From: an uncultured Clostridia bacterium
GTDB taxonomy: Bacteria; Bacillota; Clostridia; Oscillospirales; Butyricicoccaceae
Direction: 5' to 3'
Assembly (NCBI GenBank): GCA_945486175.1
Contig: CALYTA010000014.1
Coordinates: 1 to 10,116, forward strand
Length of the DNA: 10,116 bases
Shown one piece after another: positions 6,805 through 10,116 of the stretch. The number at the start of each line of letters is the position of its first letter. The stretch's first letter is position 1. The notes under the pieces were generated by a model, which worked only from the letters and a program-made list of their open reading frames with translations, was not told the origin of the DNA and ran no database searches. A program made the translations under genes and the position numbers.

Positions 6805-7383
6805 ATGCAGAACACAGTGGAAATCCGCTGGCACGGCCGCGGCGGACAGGGCGCGAAAACCGCCTGCCTGCTGCTCGCGGACGCAGCTTTCAGCTCGGGC
6901 AAGTATGTACAGGGCTTCCCGGAATACGGCCCGGAGCGCATGGGCGCACCGATCACCGCCTATAACCGCATCAGCGATGAGCGCTGCACGGTACATTCCA
7001 ACATTTATGACCCGGATTATGTCGTTGTTGTCGACGAAAGCCTGATTGAAACGGTTGATGTCACCAAGGGCCTGAATCCGGAGGGTGCCATTATCATCAA
7101 CACCCCGAAATCTCCGGCTGAGGTCCGCAAGGAGCTGGGCGATTATCCCGGCCGCGTCTGCACCATTGATGCTCGCCGTATTTCCGAGGAAATTCTGGGC
7201 AAGAACTTCCCGAACACGCCGATGCTTGCCGCTGCCGTCAAGGTTTCCGGCGTCGTCGATGCCGACCAGTTTGTTTCCAATATGGAAGCATCGTTCAAGC
7301 ACAAGTTCGCAACCAAGCCGCAGGTCATCGCGGGCAATATGACCGTTCTGACCAAGTCTATGCAAGAGGTACAAGTAGGATGA
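6805..7383 (+). CDS. porG: 2-oxoacid (pyruvate-type):ferredoxin oxidoreductase, gamma subunit
   Basis: The gamma subunit (192 aa, usual 180-200) of the four-subunit enzyme that interconverts a 2-oxoacid plus CoA and an acyl-CoA plus CO2, using ferredoxin. The start fits the family: VEIRWHGRGGQGAKTAC (5-21), a glycine-rich loop used in CoA-side binding, then FPEYGPERMGAP (38-49). Further on come DPDYVVVVDESL (69-80) and a C-terminal LAAAVKVSG region near 141-149. The ATG at 6805 has GGAGGAG (6791-6797) 7 nt upstream. It is the first gene after the T-box, and its stop overlaps the porD start by 4 nt (ATGA), so expression of the two is coupled. Codons strongly favour AAG, CTG and GGC as in the whole operon, suggesting high expression. 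Whether the substrate is pyruvate or another 2-oxoacid cannot be decided from this subunit. Confidence 0.96.
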   Translation: MQNTVEIRWHGRGGQGAKTACLLLADAAFSSGKYVQGFPEYGPERMGAPITAYNRISDERCTVHSNIYDPDYVVVVDESLIETVDVTKGLNPEGAIIINTPKSPAEVRKELGDYPGRVCTIDARRISEEILGKNFPNTPMLAAAVKVSGVVDADQFVSNMEASFKHKFATKPQVIAGNMTVLTKSMQEVQVG

Positions 7384-7682
7384 TTCACGCAAAAGATATC
7401 AACGAGCAGTCCAAGTGGCAGGAACTGACCCCGGGCTGTGAAATTTATGAGCCGGGTACGGCAGTCCTGACCAAGACCGGCGAATGGCGCACCATGACCC
7501 CGCATTGGGATCCGGCAAAGTGCAAGCAGTGCCTGCTGTGCGCACCGTACTGCCCGGATTCTTCCATTCCGGTGAAGGATGGCAAGCGCTCTGATTTTGA
7601 TTTTGACCACTGCAAGGGCTGTGGCATCTGCTATAAGGTATGTCCGTTCCATGCGATTTCGTTCGGAAAGGAGGACGAGTAA
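7380..7682 (+). CDS. porD: 2-oxoacid (pyruvate-type):ferredoxin oxidoreductase, delta subunit (2x[4Fe-4S])
   Basis: The 100-aa delta subunit is a small ferredoxin-like protein that wires electrons from the catalytic beta subunit to external ferredoxin. It has two classic [4Fe-4S] motifs: Cys48, 51, 54, 58 (CKQCLLCAPYCP) and Cys78, 81, 84, 88 (CKGCGICYKVCP). As in PorD proteins, an N-terminal extension of about 45 residues precedes them (TPGCEIYEPGTA, then GEWRTMTPHWDPAKC). Because each CP-ending motif gives its last Cys to the other cluster, both clusters should be of standard ferredoxin type. The ATG overlaps the porG stop, and the stop is 3 nt before porA, whose Shine-Dalgarno (GGAGG, 7670-7674) lies within this gene. 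Confidence 0.96.
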   Translation: MIHAKDINEQSKWQELTPGCEIYEPGTAVLTKTGEWRTMTPHWDPAKCKQCLLCAPYCPDSSIPVKDGKRSDFDFDHCKGCGICYKVCPFHAISFGKEDE

Positions 7683-7685
7683 GCC

Positions 7686-8867
7686 ATGTCTATCCGTGAA
7701 AGACTTTCCGGCAACGAAGCGGTTGCCTATGCAATGAAGCAGATCAACCCAGACGTCATGGGCGCATTCCCGATCACCCCGTCCACCGAAATCCCGCAGT
7801 ATTTTGCGCAGTATGTCGCAAACGGCGAGGTTGACACCGAGTTTGTCACCGTCGAGTCCGAGCACTCCTCGATGTCCACCTGTATCGGTGCTGCCGCTGC
7901 CGGCGCGCGCGCAGTCACCGCGACTTCTTCCTGCGGCCTGGCACTGATGTGGGAGCTGCTGTATGTCGCTTCTTCTTCCCGCCTGCCGATCACGCTGGCG
8001 CTGGTCACCCGTGCCCTGACCGGCCCGATCAACATCAACAATGACCATTCGGATGCCATGGGCGCACGCGATGCAGGCTGGATTCAGATTTTTGCTGAAA
8101 ACAACCAGGAAGCCTATGACAACTACATCCAGGCAATGCCGATCAGTGAAAATCCGGATGTCCGCCTGCCGATCATGGTCTGCCAGGACGGTTTCATCAC
8201 CTCCCATGCCGTTGAGAACATCGAGCTGGAGGAAGATGCGCTGGTCAAGGAGTTTGTCGGGGAATACAACCCGGAAAACTACCTGCTGAAGCATGAAAAC
8301 CCGCTGGCAGTCGGCCCGTATGGCGTTTCCCCGTACTACATGGAAGCCAAGAAGGCACAGGCTGAAGCGATGAAGCGCGCCAAGAAGGTCATTCTTGACG
8401 TCGGCAAGAAGTTCGGCGACAAGACCGGACGCTACTACGGCTTCTTTGAGGCATATCAGATGGAGGATGCCGAGACTGCAGTTGTCCTCATCGGCTCGTC
8501 CGCCGGTACGGCACGTGCGACCGTCGATGAACTGCGCGCACAGGGCCGCAAGGTTGGCATGGTAAAGGTACGTGTATTCCGTCCGTTCCCGTTTGACGAA
8601 ATCGCACAGGCGCTGTCCGGCTGCAAGGCAGTTGCCATCCTCGACAAGGCGGAGAGCTTCTCCGCAGCAGGCGGCCCGCTGTTTGCGGAGACCCGCAGTG
8701 CAATGTACGATCTGGACAACCGTCCGAAGGCAGTCAACTTTGTCTATGGCCTGGGCGGCCGTGACTTCCGCGTAGAGGACTGCACGGAAATCTTCGACGA
8801 GCTGGACGAGATCGTAAAGACCGGCAAGACCGGCGAGGTTTACCGCCACATCGGACAGAGGGAGTAA
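7686..8867 (+). CDS. porA: 2-oxoacid (pyruvate-type):ferredoxin oxidoreductase, alpha subunit
   Basis: The alpha subunit (393 aa, the usual PorA length; VorB/KorA-type alphas are usually shorter) carries the pyrimidine-binding half of the thiamine diphosphate site and a transketolase C-terminal-like domain. Motifs in order: FPITPSTEIPQYF (28-40), VESEHSSMS (56-64) with Glu57 as the likely cofactor-activating glutamate, ATSSCGLALMWELLY (79-93), and RALTGPININNDHSDAMGARD (109-129). Then come GWIQIFAENNQEAYD (131-145), LPIMVCQDGF (161-170), and a C-terminal RVFRPFPF and YGLGGRDF. As I recall the family, this resembles Thermotoga-type PorA more than branched-chain VorB, so pyruvate is the default substrate. 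The T-box context argues for 2-oxobutyrate or branched-chain oxoacids as real or additional substrates. The gap to porB is 7 bp. Confidence 0.96.
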   Translation: MSIRERLSGNEAVAYAMKQINPDVMGAFPITPSTEIPQYFAQYVANGEVDTEFVTVESEHSSMSTCIGAAAAGARAVTATSSCGLALMWELLYVASSSRLPITLALVTRALTGPININNDHSDAMGARDAGWIQIFAENNQEAYDNYIQAMPISENPDVRLPIMVCQDGFITSHAVENIELEEDALVKEFVGEYNPENYLLKHENPLAVGPYGVSPYYMEAKKAQAEAMKRAKKVILDVGKKFGDKTGRYYGFFEAYQMEDAETAVVLIGSSAGTARATVDELRAQGRKVGMVKVRVFRPFPFDEIAQALSGCKAVAILDKAESFSAAGGPLFAETRSAMYDLDNRPKAVNFVYGLGGRDFRVEDCTEIFDELDEIVKTGKTGEVYRHIGQRE

Positions 8868-8874
8868 GAACACC

Positions 8875-9804
8875 ATGGCATATAGTTTGAAAGAACAGTT
8901 ATCGAAAGAAGAACGCTTTGTCGCAGGCCATCGCCTGTGCGCAGGCTGCGGTGCAGGCATTGCGGTACGCGGTGTCCTGCGCGCACTCGAGCCGGAGGAC
9001 AAGGCAGTTATCACCAATGCAACCGGCTGTCTGGAGGTTTCCTCCTTCCTGTATCCGTACACGGCATGGCAGGACAGCTATATTCACTGTGCATTTGAAA
9101 ACGCGGCTGCAACCTGCGGCGGCGTAGAAGCTGCATACAATGTCTTGAAGAAGAAGGGCAAGATTCAGGACAATTACAAGTTTATCACGTTCGGCGGCGA
9201 CGGCGGCACGTATGACATCGGCTTCCAGTCCCTGTCCGGCGCAATGGAGCGCGGCCATGACATGGTTTATGTCTGCTACGACAATGAAGCGTACATGAAT
9301 ACCGGCATCCAGCGTTCCTCCTCCACCCCGCGCTTTGCCGATGCGACCACGACCCCGGTCGGCACTGCATCCTACGGCAAAAAGCAGAACAAGAAGAACC
9401 TGACGGAAATCATGGCGGCACACAACATCCCGTACGCCGCACAGACCACGTTCCTCGGCAACTTCCGCGACCTGCATGAAAAGGCGCACAAGGCGATTTA
9501 CACCCCGGGTGCCTGCTTCCTGAATGTCATGGCACCGTGTCCGCGCGGCTGGCGCTTCCAGGCGCAGGACATGGCACAGATCTGCCGTCTGGCAGTTGAG
9601 ACCTGTGTCTGGCCGCTCTACGAGGTCATGGAAGGCGAATGGCACCTGACCTACATGCCGAGCAAGAAGCTCCCGGTTGAGGAGTTCATGGTCAAGCAGG
9701 GACGCTTCAAGCACTGCTTCAAGCCGGGCAACGAGTGGATGATCGAAGAAGCTCAGAAGTATGTTGATGACCAGTGGGAAAAGCTGCTGGCAAAATGTAA
9801 ATAA
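8875..9804 (+). CDS. porB: 2-oxoacid (pyruvate-type):ferredoxin oxidoreductase, beta subunit
   Basis: The beta subunit (309 aa) holds the diphosphate-binding half of the thiamine site and one [4Fe-4S] cluster. Likely cluster ligands are Cys22 and Cys25 in LCAGCGAGI, Cys52 in ATGCLE, and Cys222 in APCPRGW; all are present. The thiamine diphosphate motif starts at GGDGGTYDIGFQ (107-118) and closes with YDNEAYMNTGIQRS (135-148). The C-terminal region EWHLTYMPSKKLPVEEFMVKQGRF-type sequence is usual for PorB. The ATG at 8875 follows GGGAG (8860-8864), 10 nt upstream, overlapping the end of porA. No further gene follows before the terminator at 10020-10055, so the operon is the four-gene set gamma-delta-alpha-beta. 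Confidence 0.96.
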   Translation: MAYSLKEQLSKEERFVAGHRLCAGCGAGIAVRGVLRALEPEDKAVITNATGCLEVSSFLYPYTAWQDSYIHCAFENAAATCGGVEAAYNVLKKKGKIQDNYKFITFGGDGGTYDIGFQSLSGAMERGHDMVYVCYDNEAYMNTGIQRSSSTPRFADATTTPVGTASYGKKQNKKNLTEIMAAHNIPYAAQTTFLGNFRDLHEKAHKAIYTPGACFLNVMAPCPRGWRFQAQDMAQICRLAVETCVWPLYEVMEGEWHLTYMPSKKLPVEEFMVKQGRFKHCFKPGNEWMIEEAQKYVDDQWEKLLAKCK

Positions 9805-9807
9805 CCG

Positions 9808-9836
9808 TACTTTTCTTTTTGAGGAAAAGAAAAGTA
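9808..9836 (+). repeat. 12-bp perfect AT-rich hairpin after porB
   Basis: TACTTTTCTTTT (9808-9819) and its exact complement (9825-9836) enclose a 5-nt loop, starting 3 nt after the porB stop. It is followed by GGCAAAAGAAAACC. The arms are A/T-only apart from two C-G pairs at intervals. No T-run follows, so it is a poor intrinsic terminator; it looks like the head of an intergenic palindromic repeat or an mRNA 3' stabiliser. Confidence 0.6.
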
Positions 9837-9855
9837 GGCAAAAGAAAACCTTCCG

Positions 9856-9976
9856 GCGTTCTCCCGAACGCAGCGAACCGGCCAGACAAACAGGTCTGTC
9901 CGTTCGCCCCAACGAGAGCAACTGCTCCGGCGCGCTCCCGCGCGTGAAACCGTCGGACGGACGGTCCGCCGGTTTC
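9856..9976 (+). repeat. GC-rich cluster of inverted repeats in the porB 3' region
   Basis: Several hairpins follow one another. GCGTTC/GAACGC pairs at 9856-9861/9866-9871. GCGAAC/GTTCGC (9873-9878/9902-9907) encloses GG/CC and CAGAC/GTCTG (9883-9887/9894-9898). GAGC/GCTC is at 9916-9919/9924-9927 and CGCG/CGCG at 9931-9942. GAAACCG+CGGAC pairs with GTCCG+CGGTTTC (9946-9958/9964-9976), with one mismatch. No convincing ORF lies here: open frames crossing it lack a ribosome binding site and run through the hairpins. It is probably a structured intergenic repeat element of unknown family. Confidence 0.5.
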
Positions 9977-10019
9977 CCCTCTGAGGTTTTCATCACAGCA
10001 ACCACCACACAGATACAGC

Positions 10020-10055
10020 AAAGCTCCGTACCCGATTGGATACGGAGCTTTTTTT
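10020..10055 (+). terminator. Intrinsic terminator of the porGDAB operon
   Basis: AAGCTCCGTA (10021-10030) pairs exactly with TACGGAGCTT (10041-10050) around a 10-nt loop; the flanking A10020-T10051 adds a pair. A run of seven T (10049-10055) follows. This is a textbook rho-independent terminator in plus orientation, about 215 nt past the porB stop. The last 60 bases of the window show no gene start. Confidence 0.9.
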
Positions 10056-10116
10056 GCAGCCTGCAAGTCTGAAATGTACATCGGCAAGCGCCCTCTATTT
10101 TCACCCTCGTTGGGGC

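Noticed and set aside
7686..8867. Naming the alpha subunit VorB/KorA because of the isoleucine T-box
   Set aside because: The length (393 aa) and motifs such as NNDHSDAMGARD fit PorA; the T-box supports an unusual role but not a different family name.
7143..9062. Minus-strand open frame of 639 codons
   Set aside because: It is antisense to porG, porD, porA and porB, with no ribosome binding site or recognisable domains; long antisense frames arise from the strongly biased por codons.
9761..10072. Plus-strand open frame of 103 codons after porB
   Set aside because: It starts inside porB in another frame and runs through the hairpin cluster and the terminator; no ribosome binding site or family.
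8899..10104. Minus-strand open frame of 401 codons
   Set aside because: It runs through the terminator and hairpin cluster and antisense to porB; no family motif and no start signals.

Overview
The window reads as part of the chromosome of an anaerobic low-redox Firmicute of class Clostridia, probably a gut Oscillospiraceae/Butyricicoccaceae-like organism. The evidence is the Bacillus/Clostridium-type gene order gdpP-rplI-dnaB, strong AGGAGG-type ribosome binding sites, a T-box leader, a four-subunit ferredoxin-dependent 2-oxoacid oxidoreductase, and fairly GC-rich coding sequence with frequent C/G third positions. The genus is an inference. No phage, insertion sequence, CRISPR array, tRNA or rRNA is visible.

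Left part, all on the minus strand (read right to left). First comes an operon of an AI-2E-family membrane protein and an integral-membrane acyltransferase (6213 to 3820), with its own extended -10 promoter and ending at a 12-bp perfect hairpin. Immediately beyond it, a near-consensus promoter (3731-3759) starts the conserved housekeeping operon gdpP (c-di-AMP phosphodiesterase), rplI (ribosomal protein L9) and dnaB (replicative helicase). The dnaB gene runs off the left edge of the window.

Right part, all on the plus strand. A promoter at 6389-6417 drives a T-box leader RNA (about 6424-6693). I read its specifier codon as AUC (isoleucine) by alignment to the well-known glyQS T-box layout. 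The acceptor-pairing sequence is UGGU, which also fits tRNA-Ile. It controls four tightly packed genes, porG-porD-porA-porB, encoding the gamma, delta, alpha and beta subunits of a pyruvate-type 2-oxoacid:ferredoxin oxidoreductase. After porB there are about 210 nt of densely hairpinned sequence and then a strong intrinsic terminator (10020-10055).

The most interesting point is the pairing of an isoleucine-sensing T-box with an oxidoreductase usually assigned to central catabolism. T-boxes switch genes on when the cognate tRNA is uncharged. This suggests the complex works, at least in part, in the reductive CO2-fixing direction to supply an isoleucine precursor: 2-oxobutyrate from propionyl-CoA, or 2-oxo-3-methylvalerate from 2-methylbutyryl-CoA. 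The other genes are ordinary chromosomal genes with some notable start-site and leader features.
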